DNA of 64,000 nt from Massilia sp. Bi118 (lineage in GTDB: Bacteria > Pseudomonadota > Gammaproteobacteria > Burkholderiales > Burkholderiaceae_D): NCBI RefSeq assembly GCF_918697865.1, contig NZ_CAKKMV010000008.1, forward strand, positions 227,101-291,100, read 5' to 3'. The notes below the pieces were generated by a model. It made no database searches and was not told where the DNA came from. It worked only from the letters and a program-made list of their open reading frames with translations. This document shows positions 34,575 through 43,430 of this stretch, in pieces; the first letter of the stretch is position 1, and each line of letters opens with the position of its first letter. The translations under genes were made by a program, and so were the position numbers.

Positions 34575-35708
34575 TTACTTGATCGCCCGGACCGCTTGCA
34601 GCACCGGCTGCAGCACGGCGGCGCCAAGGCGGGCGCTGCGGGCGCCGTCCCAGCCGACCTGCGGATCCGGATCGTTGGCGTTGTCCTTGAACGGCAGTTC
34701 GAGGGTCAGCGACAGGCAGCCGAAGGCGTGGGTGATGTGCGGCGAGCCCATGGTCAGCGTTTCTTCGCTGTAGGGCGTTTCGCCGTAGCCGTGCACGTCC
34801 TGGAAGTCCGGGCTGGCGATCATGAAGGCATCCGAGAAAGCCTTTTGGGCCGCGGCCTGTTCCGCCGTGAAGTTCGGCAGGGATTCGCTGCCGGCCACGA
34901 ACACGTAGGGCAGGCCTTCGTCGCCGTGCACGTCCAGGCACATGTCGACGCCGGTTTCATGCATCTTCTGCTTGACCAGGAAGACCTCCGGGCTGCGCTC
35001 CATGGTCGGGTTCAGCCACTCGCGGTTCAGGTTGGCGCCGGCGGCATTCGTGCGCAGGTTGCCGCGCACCGAGCCGTCCGGGTTCATGTTCGGCACCACG
35101 TAGAACACGGTCTCTTTCAACAGCTGACGCCCGAACGGATGGGCCGGGTCGAGCAGGGCGTCCAGCATGCCCTCGACGAACCATTCGGCCATGGTCTCGC
35201 CCGGGTGCTGGCGTGCGATCACCCACACCTTCTTCTTGCCCTCGGCCGGTTCGCCGATGATGAGCATGTTCAGGTCGCGGCCGTCGACGGTCGAACCCAG
35301 GTCGACCATGCGCACCTGCTCGGACAGCTGGGCGCGGTCCAGCAGCTCCAGGTGGCGCTCCCACGAATACGGCTCGAAGTAGGCGTAGTAGACGCTGTCC
35401 ATGGCCGGGGTGTGCTCGATGGTCAGCACCTGGCCGTCGAAGCTGGTCGGCACGCGGAACCAGTTGATGCGGTCGTAGCTCGCCATCGCGTTGTAGTCTT
35501 CCCAGCCCTTCGGGTAGGCCGACTGGCCGGCGTTGAGCAGGCGGATCGTGCAGGGCTGGGCCTGCGCGCCCTGCAGGCGGAAGTAGAACCACTGGGTGAT
35601 GTCGGCGTGCGAATCCTTGCGGATGTTCAGGTCGATGGCGCCGGCGCTCGTGGCGTTGACGATATCGATGGCGCCAGCATCGAACTGGCTACTGATCTTG
35701 ATAGACAT
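34575..35708 (-). CDS. M14-family zinc carboxypeptidase (cytosolic carboxypeptidase-like)
   Basis: 377 residues. An N-terminal beta domain (~1-125: INWFRVPTSFDGQVLTI and similar) precedes a carboxypeptidase fold, the layout of the cytosolic carboxypeptidase (M14D, Nna1-like) group. Zinc ligands are visible as RQHPGETMAEW (HxxE) and DVHGDEG, and the catalytic glutamate lies in SLTLELPFKD near the end. No signal peptide. Bacterial members are suggested to trim glutamates or other C-terminal residues, but targets are unknown. AGGACG precedes the ATG at 35708. An in-frame extension to 35990 has no RBS and unlike composition. Confidence 0.88.
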   Translation of the reverse strand: MSIKISSQFDAGAIDIVNATSAGAIDLNIRKDSHADITQWFYFRLQGAQAQPCTIRLLNAGQSAYPKGWEDYNAMASYDRINWFRVPTSFDGQVLTIEHTPAMDSVYYAYFEPYSWERHLELLDRAQLSEQVRMVDLGSTVDGRDLNMLIIGEPAEGKKKVWVIARQHPGETMAEWFVEGMLDALLDPAHPFGRQLLKETVFYVVPNMNPDGSVRGNLRTNAAGANLNREWLNPTMERSPEVFLVKQKMHETGVDMCLDVHGDEGLPYVFVAGSESLPNFTAEQAAAQKAFSDAFMIASPDFQDVHGYGETPYSEETLTMGSPHITHAFGCLSLTLELPFKDNANDPDPQVGWDGARSARLGAAVLQPVLQAVRAIK

Positions 35709-35867
35709 TGTGCGTCCTGTAGATGGGACCTGGGCCCTGTTATTCGGGTGGTAAGGCATGCATGATACCCATTCCCCGATTCGACGTGCAAATCCGCTCA
35801 TCTGCTGCCGCTCAAATGACGGACGCCTGGCTTTTGCTAAGGTGCTCGTTTGGGAGGAATACAAACA

Positions 35868-36131
35868 ATGAAAAACGAAATCCGCGTGGCGCGCGCCGAG
35901 ATCACCAGCATCGACGGGCAAGGCTTCTGGCTGCGTTGCCGTCGTGAAGAGCTGTATCTGCCGTTCGCCATGTTCCCCTGGTTCGAGCACGCCACCGTGG
36001 CGCAGCTGTGCCGGGTCGAATGCTTCGGCGATACCTGCCTGTACTGGCCGGGGCTGGACCTGGAACTGGGCATCGACAACATCCGCCTGTCGATGGCCAG
36101 GCCTCAGCGCAATCCGCCGAACCTGTCGTAG
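35868..36131 (+). CDS. DUF2442 family small protein
   Basis: 87 residues with the compact beta-rich DUF2442 pattern: VARAEITSIDGQGFWLRCRREELYLPFAMFPWF and LCRVECFGDTCLYWPGLDLELGIDNI. Members are often found beside a DUF4160 partner; none is visible here. TGGGAGGAAT precedes the ATG, a strong site. Its last 28 bases overlap the converging paaX stop region. Function unknown. Confidence 0.78.
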   Translation: MKNEIRVARAEITSIDGQGFWLRCRREELYLPFAMFPWFEHATVAQLCRVECFGDTCLYWPGLDLELGIDNIRLSMARPQRNPPNLS

Positions 36132-37030
36132 AAGCCGGCATCCGCCGCCGGCGCGTCCGCATCCTCGCGTCCCAGCACGGCCATCAGGTGCTGCTCGGCC
36201 TTTTCCCAGGTCAGGCGGTAGATCGCCTGCGCCAGCGCATACGCTTCCGAGCCCGGCCAGGGCTGGGGCAGCAGCTCCAGCGGCAGCATCGGGTCGTGCA
36301 GCTGGACGCGGCGGTAGGCGTGGATCAGCAGGCTGCGCACCACGAAGGCGTCCTGGTTCGTGAGTTCAGACTCCTCGACCAGGGTCGCCAGCAGCGGCGT
36401 GAATTCGGCGATGAAACGGCGGTAGTCGGCCACCACGCCCGATAAATCCCAGCCCTCGCGCACCAGCTCGCCCAGCGGACGCGAACCGGAATTCGGCAAC
36501 TCGGCCGCGCTGCAGACGAAGATTTTTCCCGTCCCTTTGACGCGCTCGAGGATGTCGGCCAGGGTGGGGGCATCGGCCGCCGGATGGGCCAGCAGGCCCG
36601 GCGCCAGCATCGCATAGCCCTCCCACTCGAGCTCCTTGCGCACGGCCGCGCGCAGGGGCGCAGCGATGCTGCCGTTGGGCGCCATGACGACGGTCCAGCG
36701 GCCGTCCCAGTCCAGTCCGGGGGGCGCGTAGATGCGGCGGTTGGCGCGTTCGAAACGCGGACGCGCTTCCGGCAGCAGCGCATAACTGCTGCGCCGGCCT
36801 TCACGGCTGGCGACCAGCCAGCCTTCCTGCACCAGGCGGAACACGCTGGTGCGCACCAGGCGGTCGGTCGCCCCCATCGGCGCCACCAGCTCGATCAGGC
36901 TGCCCAGCCACAGGCGCGCGCCGTGTGGGGCGATGGCGTCGCCGAAGATCGTCATCACCAGCGACTTCGAGCGCGGCGGATCGGTAGTAAGGAAGCGGCT
37001 TATCCACTCGTTGCTGGTGAGCATTTTCAT
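36104..37030 (-). CDS. paaX: PaaX, phenylacetate operon repressor
   Basis: 308 residues. PaaX is a GntR-like winged-helix repressor released by phenylacetyl-CoA. The N-terminal LTTDPPRSKSLVMTIFGDAI and helix-turn-helix region TDRLVRTSVFRLVQEGWLVA are clear, followed by the family-specific C-terminal domain (HAYRRVQLHDPMLPLELLP and PWPGSEAYALAQ). It is divergent from paaA with 142 bases between the starts, and so positioned to repress both directions. Confidence 0.93.
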   Translation of the reverse strand: MKMLTSNEWISRFLTTDPPRSKSLVMTIFGDAIAPHGARLWLGSLIELVAPMGATDRLVRTSVFRLVQEGWLVASREGRRSSYALLPEARPRFERANRRIYAPPGLDWDGRWTVVMAPNGSIAAPLRAAVRKELEWEGYAMLAPGLLAHPAADAPTLADILERVKGTGKIFVCSAAELPNSGSRPLGELVREGWDLSGVVADYRRFIAEFTPLLATLVEESELTNQDAFVVRSLLIHAYRRVQLHDPMLPLELLPQPWPGSEAYALAQAIYRLTWEKAEQHLMAVLGREDADAPAADAGFYDRFGGLR

Positions 37031-37092
37031 ATGATTACTTTACCGCAATCACGATGCATACGAATAGGCATAGAAGCGGCTTGTTGCTTCTC

Positions 37093-37141
37093 GATATGAT
37101 TCAAAATTTTGGTGTACATCGTGTTTTTTGTATCGTATTAT
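37093..37141 (+). promoter_or_regulatory. paaA promoter with possible PaaX site
   Basis: TGTACA (37113-37118) and TATTAT (37136-37141) are 17 bases apart and make a good sigma-70 promoter 31 bases upstream of the paaA ATG. GATATGATTC at 37093-37102, just upstream, resembles the TRTGATTC core of the E. coli PaaX operator as I recall it. The pairing of site and regulator is inferred. Confidence 0.5.
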
Positions 37142-37172
37142 GGATTCAGTCAGAACACAAACGGAGACTTCC

Positions 37173-38162
37173 ATGTACGCCCAACTGGTAGAAACCGGCC
37201 TCAAGAAGGTGCAGACCCGCGACGACATGAGCGCGGAAGAGCAAGCCTTCCAGGCCCGCATCGACGCCGGCGTCAAGATCGAGCCGAAGGACTGGATGCC
37301 CGAGGCTTACCGCAAGACCCTGGTCCGTCAGATTTCCCAGCACGCCCACTCCGAGATCGTCGGCCAGCTGCCGGAAGGGAACTGGGTCACGCGCGCGCCG
37401 ACGCTGAAGCGCAAATCGATCCTGTTAGCGAAAATTCAGGACGAGGCCGGGCACGGCCTGTACCTGTACAGCGCGGCCGAGACCTTAGGCGTCTCGCGTG
37501 ACGAGCTGCTGGATGCCCTGCATTCCGGCAAAGCCAAGTACTCGAGCATCTTCAATTACCCGACCCTGACCTGGGCCGACATCGGCGCCATCGGCTGGCT
37601 GGTCGACGGCTCGGCGATCATCAACCAGATCCCGCTCTGCCGCTGCTCCTACGGCCCGTATGCGCGCGCCATGATCCGCGTCTGCAAGGAAGAGTCCTTC
37701 CACGCGCGCCAGGGCTACGACATCATGATGAAGCTGGCCCAGGGCTCGCCCGAGCAGAAGGCGATGGCCCAGGATGCGCTGAACCGCTGGTGGTGGCCCT
37801 CGCTGATGATGTTCGGCCCCTCCGATGCGGAGTCGGTCAACAGTGCGCAGTCGAGCCAGTGGCGGATCAAGCTGTTCTCGAACGACGAGCTGCGCCAGCG
37901 CATGGTCGACCAGACCGTGCCGCAGGCCGAATTCCTCGGCCTCACCGTCCCCGATCCGGACCTGAAGTGGAACGAGGAGACTGGCCACTACGACTTCGGC
38001 GAAATCGACTGGACCGAATTCCAGAACGTCCTGAAGGGCAACGGCCCCTGCAACAAGGAGCGCCTGCGCACCCGCGTCCAGGCCTGGGAAGACGGCGAGT
38101 GGTTCCGCGATGCGCTGGTGGCGTATGCGGACAAGCAGGCCGGGAAGAAAGACGCGGCGTAA
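37173..38162 (+). CDS. paaA: Phenylacetyl-CoA epoxidase catalytic subunit PaaA
   Basis: 329 residues. PaaA is the di-iron subunit of the multicomponent monooxygenase that converts phenylacetyl-CoA to the 1,2-epoxide. It is a ferritin-like helical protein; iron ligand motifs are visible as [16 protein letters not shown] (ExxH) and [14 protein letters not shown] (ExxH). The ATG at 37173 with CGGAGACTT upstream is chosen over a TTG at 37128. A palindromic repeat separates it from paaB. Confidence 0.95.
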   Translation: MYAQLVETGLKKVQTRDDMSAEEQAFQARIDAGVKIEPKDWMPEAYRKTLVRQISQHAHSEIVGQLPEGNWVTRAPTLKRKSILLAKIQDEAGHGLYLYSAAETLGVSRDELLDALHSGKAKYSSIFNYPTLTWADIGAIGWLVDGSAIINQIPLCRCSYGPYARAMIRVCKEESFHARQGYDIMMKLAQGSPEQKAMAQDALNRWWWPSLMMFGPSDAESVNSAQSSQWRIKLFSNDELRQRMVDQTVPQAEFLGLTVPDPDLKWNEETGHYDFGEIDWTEFQNVLKGNGPCNKERLRTRVQAWEDGEWFRDALVAYADKQAGKKDAA

Positions 38163-38175
38163 GAACACCAACATC

Positions 38176-38257
38176 GTCATTCCCGCGAAGGCGGGAATCC
38201 AAGTTCGGCGAGCAGCCTGCAAACAAACTTGGACCCCCGCCTTCGCGGGGGTGACGG
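38176..38257. repeat. Palindromic repeat, copy 2 (between paaA and paaB)
   Basis: Arms CGTCATTCCCGCGAAGG...CCAAG and CTTGG...CCTTCGCGGGGGTGACG in inverted orientation, 82 bases in total. It fills nearly the whole 115-base paaA-paaB gap, an unusual place inside an otherwise tightly packed operon. It may stabilise or process the mRNA. Confidence 0.88.
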
Positions 38258-38277
38258 GATTTGAAGGAGACACATAA

Positions 38278-38562
38278 ATGAGCAAAGAATGGCCCCTATG
38301 GGAAGTCTTCATCCGCAGCCAGCACGGACTCGCCCACAAGCACGTCGGCAGCCTGCACGCACCGGATGCCGAGATGGCGATCAACAACGCACGTGACGTC
38401 TACACACGCCGTAACGAAGGCGTCTCGATCTGGGTCGTGAAGGCGGCCGACATCGTCGCCTCCAGCCCGAGCGACAAGGACGCGCTGTTCGAACCTTCGA
38501 ACAGCAAGGTCTACCGCCACCCGACCTTCTTCCCGATGCCGGAAGAAGTGAAAAACCTGTGA
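38278..38562 (+). CDS. paaB: Phenylacetyl-CoA epoxidase subunit PaaB
   Basis: 94 residues, the small non-catalytic PaaB subunit needed for the PaaABCE complex. WPLWEVFIRSQHGLAHKHVGS and DAEMAINNARDVYTRR are highly conserved in PaaB. GAAGGAGACACATAA precedes the ATG. The stop overlaps the region where paaC begins. Confidence 0.94.
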   Translation: MSKEWPLWEVFIRSQHGLAHKHVGSLHAPDAEMAINNARDVYTRRNEGVSIWVVKAADIVASSPSDKDALFEPSNSKVYRHPTFFPMPEEVKNL

Positions 38563-38570
38563 GGTCCGCA

Positions 38571-39338
38571 GTGGACAACTCCATGGACAAGGCAAAGTTC
38601 GAATACCTCCTGCGCCAGGGCGACAACGCCCTGATCCTGTCGCAGCAGCTTTCGCAGTTGTGCGGCAAGGGCCCGGCGCTGGAAGAGGACATGGCGCTCA
38701 CCAACGTCGCGCTCGACCTGCTGGGCCAGACCCGCATGTGGCTGACCTATGCCGGCGAACTCGAAGGCGTGGGGCGCGACGAAGACCGCCTGGCCTACCT
38801 GCGCGACAACCGCGAATTCCGCAACGTGCTGTTGACCGAGCAGCCGAACGGCGACTACGCGATGGTCATGGTGCGCCAGTTCTTCTTCGATACCTGGCAC
38901 TTCTTCCTGATGCGCGAGCTGCTGAAGTCGACCGACCAGCGCATCACCGAGATCGCGGAAAAGTCGATCAAGGAAGTGACCTACCACCTGCGCCGCAGCG
39001 GCGACCTGGTGGTGCGCCTGGGCGACGGCACCGGCATCAGCCACGCGAAGATGCAGGCCGCCGTCGACGAGCTGTGGACCTATACCGGCGAAGCCTTCAT
39101 CTACGACGAGTTCGACCTGGCCATGGTGGAGCAGGGCGTGGCCCCGGCCGCGGAGATCCTGCGCGCCGCCTTCCTGCAGCACGTGGCCGAGGTGTTCGAG
39201 GAAGCCACCCTGAACATGCCTTCGCCCGACGCCTACATGCAGCGCGGCGGCAAGCAGGGCCGGCACAGCGAGCGCCTCGGCTACATCCTCGCCGAGATGC
39301 AGTTCCTGCAGCGCGCCTATCCCGGCGTCGAGTGGTAA
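38571..39338 (+). CDS. paaC: Phenylacetyl-CoA epoxidase structural subunit PaaC
   Basis: 255 residues; PaaC is a ferritin-like helical subunit without a functional di-iron centre that pairs with PaaA. EYLLRQGDNALILSQQLSQL, NVALDLLGQTRMWLTYAGEL and DTWHFFLMRELLKST are conserved. The start is uncertain: GTG at 38571 has GAGGT 5 bases upstream and is preferred; ATG at 38583 is an alternative. The TAA overlaps the paaD ATG by one base (TAATG), indicating coupling. Confidence 0.92.
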   Translation: MDNSMDKAKFEYLLRQGDNALILSQQLSQLCGKGPALEEDMALTNVALDLLGQTRMWLTYAGELEGVGRDEDRLAYLRDNREFRNVLLTEQPNGDYAMVMVRQFFFDTWHFFLMRELLKSTDQRITEIAEKSIKEVTYHLRRSGDLVVRLGDGTGISHAKMQAAVDELWTYTGEAFIYDEFDLAMVEQGVAPAAEILRAAFLQHVAEVFEEATLNMPSPDAYMQRGGKQGRHSERLGYILAEMQFLQRAYPGVEW

Positions 39339-39859
39339 TGGCCGAGGCGATGGTGACTGATACCGCACAAGTCTGGGCCTGGCTGGGCGAGGTGCCCGAT
39401 CCCGAGATCCCGGTGATCTCGGTGGTCGACCTGGGCATCGTGCGCGACGTCGAGTTCATCGATGACGAGTGCGTGGTCACCATCACCCCGACCTATTCCG
39501 GCTGTCCGGCGATGCAGGTGATCGCCGAGGACGTGGAAGCGGCCCTGCATGCGCGCGGCGTCGACAAGCTGCGCATCGAAACGCGCCTGTCGCCGGCCTG
39601 GACCACCGACTGGATGAGCGAAGCCGGCAAGGCCGCGCTGAAAGGCTACGGCATCGCCCCGCCGGTGCAGCAGGTGATCGACATCAGCGGCCTGAAACAC
39701 GGCGTGAAACGCCATGCGATCCAGCAGCCCGACGTCGCCTGCCCGCACTGCGGTTCGCACCACACCCGCCTCACCAGCCAGTTCGGCTCGACGCCATGCA
39801 AGGCCCTGTACCAGTGCCTCGACTGCCGCGAGCCTTTCGACTACTTCAAGTGTCATTAA
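39338..39859 (+). CDS. paaD: PaaD, iron-sulfur/metal assembly protein of the epoxidase
   Basis: 173 residues. The N-terminal DUF59 domain (LGEVPDPEIPVISVVDLGIVRDV, TPTYSGCPAMQVIAEDVEAAL) is shared with SufT-like assembly factors; the C-terminal zinc ribbon reads CPHC near 142, with a second Cys pair CLDC near 164. PaaD is thought to help mature the Fe-S protein PaaE or the di-iron site. It starts at the TAATG junction with paaC, and paaE follows after 4 bases. Confidence 0.93.
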   Translation: MAEAMVTDTAQVWAWLGEVPDPEIPVISVVDLGIVRDVEFIDDECVVTITPTYSGCPAMQVIAEDVEAALHARGVDKLRIETRLSPAWTTDWMSEAGKAALKGYGIAPPVQQVIDISGLKHGVKRHAIQQPDVACPHCGSHHTRLTSQFGSTPCKALYQCLDCREPFDYFKCH

Positions 39860-39863
39860 GACG

Positions 39864-40940
39864 ATGAGCAAATTCCATCCCCTGACTGTCGCCCAGGTGA
39901 AGCATGAAACCCGCGACGCGATCGCCGTCACCTTCGACGTGCCCGCCAACCTGCAGGACGCCTTCCAGTACCAGCAGGGCCAGCACCTGACCCTGCGCGC
40001 GATGATCGACGGCGAGGACGTGCGCCGCTCCTATTCGATCTGCTCGGCGGTGCAGGACAATCGCCTGCGCGTGGCCATCAAGCGCGTCAACGGCGGCCTG
40101 TTCTCGACCTGGGCCAACGAAAGCCTCCGTCCCGGCGTCACCATCGACGTGATGCCGCCGGAAGGCCGTTTCAACCTGCCGCTGGCACCGGAGAGCAGCC
40201 GCCACTACCTGGCCTTCGCGGCCGGCAGCGGCATCACGCCCATCCTCTCGATCATCAAGACCACGCTGCTGGCCGAGCCGAACAGCCGTTTTACGCTCCT
40301 GTACGGGAACCGCGCCTCATCAAGCGTGATCTTCCGCGACGAGTTGACCGACCTGAAGGACCAGTACCTGGAGCGCCTGAACCTGGTCTACATCATGAGC
40401 CGCGAGCCGCAGGACATCGAGCTGTTCCACGGCCGCATCACCGAAGACAAGTGCCGCCAGCTGTTCCAGCACTGGCTGCGCGTGGAGAACGTCGACTACG
40501 CCTTCATCTGCGGTCCGGAAGACATGATGCATGGTGTCTCGAATGCGCTGCAGGAAGCGGGCATGCCGAAGGAGCGCATCCGCATCGAGCTGTTCGCGGC
40601 CAGCACCGGCAAGAGCGAGCGCAAGCCGCGCCCCGTGACGGCGGAAGCGCGCCACCAGACCGAAGTGACCGTGGTGATGGATGGCGTCCACGCCAGCTTC
40701 ACGATGGACAAGGACAAGGAATCCCTGCTGGACGCCGGCCTGCGCGCCGGCATCGACATGCGTTACTCCTGCAAGGGCGGCGTGTGCTCGACCTGCCGCT
40801 GCAAGGTGCTGGAAGGGCAGGTGGAGATGGACGTGAACTACGCGCTGGAAGACTACGAAGTGGCGCGCGGGTTCGTGCTGAGCTGCCAGAGTTTTCCGGT
40901 GACGGACAGGATTGTGGTTGATTTCGACGTGCATGAATAA
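39864..40940 (+). CDS. paaE: Phenylacetyl-CoA epoxidase reductase PaaE
   Basis: 358 residues. An N-terminal FAD-binding barrel (RRSYSICSAVQ), an NAD(P)-binding domain (AAGSGITPILSIIKTTL, CGPEDMMHGV) and a C-terminal plant-type [2Fe-2S] ferredoxin domain whose cysteines lie in YSCKGGVCSTCRCKV with a fourth at SCQSFP. It passes electrons from NADPH to the PaaAC di-iron site. A palindromic repeat follows 12 bases after the stop. Confidence 0.95.
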   Translation: MSKFHPLTVAQVKHETRDAIAVTFDVPANLQDAFQYQQGQHLTLRAMIDGEDVRRSYSICSAVQDNRLRVAIKRVNGGLFSTWANESLRPGVTIDVMPPEGRFNLPLAPESSRHYLAFAAGSGITPILSIIKTTLLAEPNSRFTLLYGNRASSSVIFRDELTDLKDQYLERLNLVYIMSREPQDIELFHGRITEDKCRQLFQHWLRVENVDYAFICGPEDMMHGVSNALQEAGMPKERIRIELFAASTGKSERKPRPVTAEARHQTEVTVVMDGVHASFTMDKDKESLLDAGLRAGIDMRYSCKGGVCSTCRCKVLEGQVEMDVNYALEDYEVARGFVLSCQSFPVTDRIVVDFDVHE

Positions 40941-40952
40941 GTACCCCCACCT

Positions 40953-41032
40953 CGTCGTCCCCGCGAAGGCGGGGACCCAAGTTTGCTAGCGAACCGCGTA
41001 TAACTTGGGTTCCCGCCTTCGCGGGAACGACG
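40953..41032. repeat. Palindromic repeat, copy 3 (between paaE and paaG)
   Basis: CGTCGTCCCCGCGAAGG...CCCAAG and CTTGGGTTCCCGCCTTCGC...CGACG arms over 80 bases, filling most of the 113-base gap between the epoxidase and the beta-oxidation part of the cluster. Confidence 0.88.
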
Positions 41033-41053
41033 TAATAAGAAAGGAGACACCCA

Positions 41054-41845
41054 ATGACCTACGAATCCATCAAATTCACCCTCGCCCACGGCATCGCCGT
41101 CCTCACCCTCAATCGCCCCGACCGCCTGAACAGCTTCACCCAGGCCATGCACGGCGAAGTCCGCGATGCCCTGGACAAGCTGCAGGCCGATAAAACCGCC
41201 CGCGTGCTGGTCCTGACCGGCGCCGGCCGCGGCTTTTGCGCCGGCCAGGACCTGAACGACCGCGCCGTCGAGCCGGGCGGAAAAGGCGTGGACCTGGGTG
41301 AATCGGTCGAAAAATTCTATGCGCCGCTGGTCACGACCCTGCGCAGCCTGCCGATGCCGGTGATCTGCGCGGTGAACGGCGTGGCCGCCGGCGCCGGCGC
41401 CAACCTGGCGCTGGCCTGCGACATCGTGCTGGCCGCGAAATCCGCCAGCTTCATCGAAGCCTTCTGCAAGCTGGGCCTGATCCCGGATACCGGCGGCACC
41501 TGGGCGCTGCCGCGCCTGGTCGGGCCGGCGCGCGCGATGGGCCTGGCCCTGCTGGGCGACAAGCTGCCGGCCGAGAAGGCCGAGCAGTGGGGCCTGATCT
41601 GGCGCTGCGTGCCGGACGAAGCCCTGATGGACGAGGCGATGGCGATGGCCGAGCACTTTGCCGCCGCGCCGACCAAGGGCCTGGCCTTCACCAAGAAGGC
41701 GATGCTGGCCAGCTGGACCAATACCCTGGAAGAACAGCTGCAGCTGGAAGCCGGCATGATGCGCGAGCTGGGCTACAGCCACGACTACCGCGAGGGCGTG
41801 GCCGCCTTCATCGAAAAGCGCCAGCCGCACTTCAAGGGAGAGTAA
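41054..41845 (+). CDS. paaG: 1,2-epoxyphenylacetyl-CoA isomerase PaaG
   Basis: 263-residue crotonase-family enzyme. It isomerises ring-1,2-epoxyphenylacetyl-CoA to oxepin-CoA and also shifts double bonds later in the pathway. LTLNRPDRLNSFTQAMHGEV, the oxyanion segment GAGRGFCAGQDLND and GVAAGAGANLALACDIVLA are visible. The FCAGQDL form and absence of the catalytic glutamate pair of true hydratases fit PaaG. AAGGAGACACCCA precedes the ATG. Confidence 0.92.
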   Translation: MTYESIKFTLAHGIAVLTLNRPDRLNSFTQAMHGEVRDALDKLQADKTARVLVLTGAGRGFCAGQDLNDRAVEPGGKGVDLGESVEKFYAPLVTTLRSLPMPVICAVNGVAAGAGANLALACDIVLAAKSASFIEAFCKLGLIPDTGGTWALPRLVGPARAMGLALLGDKLPAEKAEQWGLIWRCVPDEALMDEAMAMAEHFAAAPTKGLAFTKKAMLASWTNTLEEQLQLEAGMMRELGYSHDYREGVAAFIEKRQPHFKGE

Positions 41846-41849
41846 GACG

Positions 41850-43430
41850 ATGGCACACGCATTGGACAAGGGCAGCGTCATCGCCGTGGTCGGCAGCGGC
41901 GCCATGGGTGCCGGCATCGCCCAGGTGGCGGCCAGCGCCGGGCACCAGGTGCTGGTCTACGACACCCGCCCCGAAGCGGTGACGAAGGCGATCGCCGGTA
42001 TCGGCAAGGCCTACGACAAGCTGGTCGAAAAGGGCCGCATGGGCGCGGCGGAAGCGGACCTCGCGCGCGAGCGCCTGCGCCCGGCTGCATCGACGGCGGA
42101 ACTGAAGGATGCCGCGCTGGTGGTCGAAGCCATCGTCGAAGACCTGGACGTCAAGCGCGCGCTGTTCGCGGAACTGGAAGGCATCGTCGGCCCGGACTGC
42201 ATCCTGGCCACCAACACCTCCTCGATTTCCGTCACGGCCATCGCCGCCCAATTGCAGCGGCCGGAGCGCCTGGTCGGCATGCACTTCTTTAACCCGGTGC
42301 CGCTGATGGCGCTGGTCGAAGTGATCAGCGGCGTCGCCACCGATCAGGGCGTTGCCGACACCGTCTACGCCACCGCCGAAGCCTGGGGCAAGAATCCGGT
42401 GCATGCGAAGTCGACGCCGGGCTTCATCGTCAACCGTGTCGCGCGTCCCTATTACGCGGAAGGCCTGCGCCTGCTGCAGGAACAGGCGGCTGACGCGGCG
42501 ACCCTAGACGCCGTGATGCGCGACTGCGGGGCTTTTCGCATGGGGCCTTTCGAGCTGATGGACCTGATCGGCCACGACGTCAATTTCTCGGTCACGCAGT
42601 CGGTCTTCAAAGCCTATTTCAACGACCCGCGCTTCACGCCGTCGGTCGTCCAGCAGGAGCTGGTGAATGCCGGCTTCCTGGGCCGCAAATCGGGCCGCGG
42701 TTTCTATCGCTACGGCGAAGGCGTGACGGCGCCTGCTGCCCAGGCCGAGCCGCTGGCGGAGCGCCCGTCCACCGTGCGCATCACGCGCAAGCGCGACGTG
42801 GCTGACCCGGCATTCGATCCGCTGCTGGCGGTCGTCACCGAGCGCCTGGCGGAACACGGCGTCACGCCGAGCCACCCCTCCCTGTTCGACGGCAGCGATA
42901 CCAAGGAAGAACCGGCCTTCCACGTCCACGGCGCCGCCATCTACCTGACCGACGGCCGCAGCGCGACCCAGCGCGCGGCGGACGACAACCACCCGAACAC
43001 GGTGCTGTTCGACCTGATGCTGGACCCGGCCAAGTCGCCGCGCATCGCGCTGGCGCGCGCGGACCAGTGCAGCGAAGAAGCCTGGCAGGGCGCAGTCGGC
43101 CTGTTCCAGGCGGCCGGCTTCACGGTCACGCGCCTGGACGACGTGCCCGGCATGGCCGTGATGCGCACCGTCGCCATGCTGGCCAACGAGGCGGCGGACG
43201 CCGTCAACCAGGGCGTCTGCAATGCGCGCGCCGTCGACATCGCGATGCAGAAGGGTGTGAACTACCCGCGCGGCCCGCTGGCCTGGGCGGACCAGGTCGG
43301 CCTGCGCCACATCGCCGCGGTGCTGCACAACCTGGGCCAGGCCTATGGCGAGGACCGCTACCGCATGTCGCCGCTGCTGCGGCGCAAGCTGGCCGCGAAT
43401 GCGGCAGGAGCACGCTTCCATGCAATTTGA
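41850..43430 (+). CDS. paaH: 3-hydroxyadipyl-CoA dehydrogenase PaaH (double-length)
   Basis: 526 residues. The N-terminal NAD-binding domain starts with VVGSGAMGAGIAQVAASAGH, and the 3-hydroxyacyl-CoA dehydrogenase signature is GMHFFNPVPLMALVEVI. The C-terminal part repeats the helical dehydrogenase domain (YPRGPLAWADQVGLRHIAAV), as in the longer ~500 residue PaaH/PaaC type. It oxidises 3-hydroxyadipyl-CoA to 3-oxoadipyl-CoA. Starts 4 bases after paaG; the end overlaps paaI by 11 bases. Confidence 0.93.
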   Translation: MAHALDKGSVIAVVGSGAMGAGIAQVAASAGHQVLVYDTRPEAVTKAIAGIGKAYDKLVEKGRMGAAEADLARERLRPAASTAELKDAALVVEAIVEDLDVKRALFAELEGIVGPDCILATNTSSISVTAIAAQLQRPERLVGMHFFNPVPLMALVEVISGVATDQGVADTVYATAEAWGKNPVHAKSTPGFIVNRVARPYYAEGLRLLQEQAADAATLDAVMRDCGAFRMGPFELMDLIGHDVNFSVTQSVFKAYFNDPRFTPSVVQQELVNAGFLGRKSGRGFYRYGEGVTAPAAQAEPLAERPSTVRITRKRDVADPAFDPLLAVVTERLAEHGVTPSHPSLFDGSDTKEEPAFHVHGAAIYLTDGRSATQRAADDNHPNTVLFDLMLDPAKSPRIALARADQCSEEAWQGAVGLFQAAGFTVTRLDDVPGMAVMRTVAMLANEAADAVNQGVCNARAVDIAMQKGVNYPRGPLAWADQVGLRHIAAVLHNLGQAYGEDRYRMSPLLRRKLAANAAGARFHAI

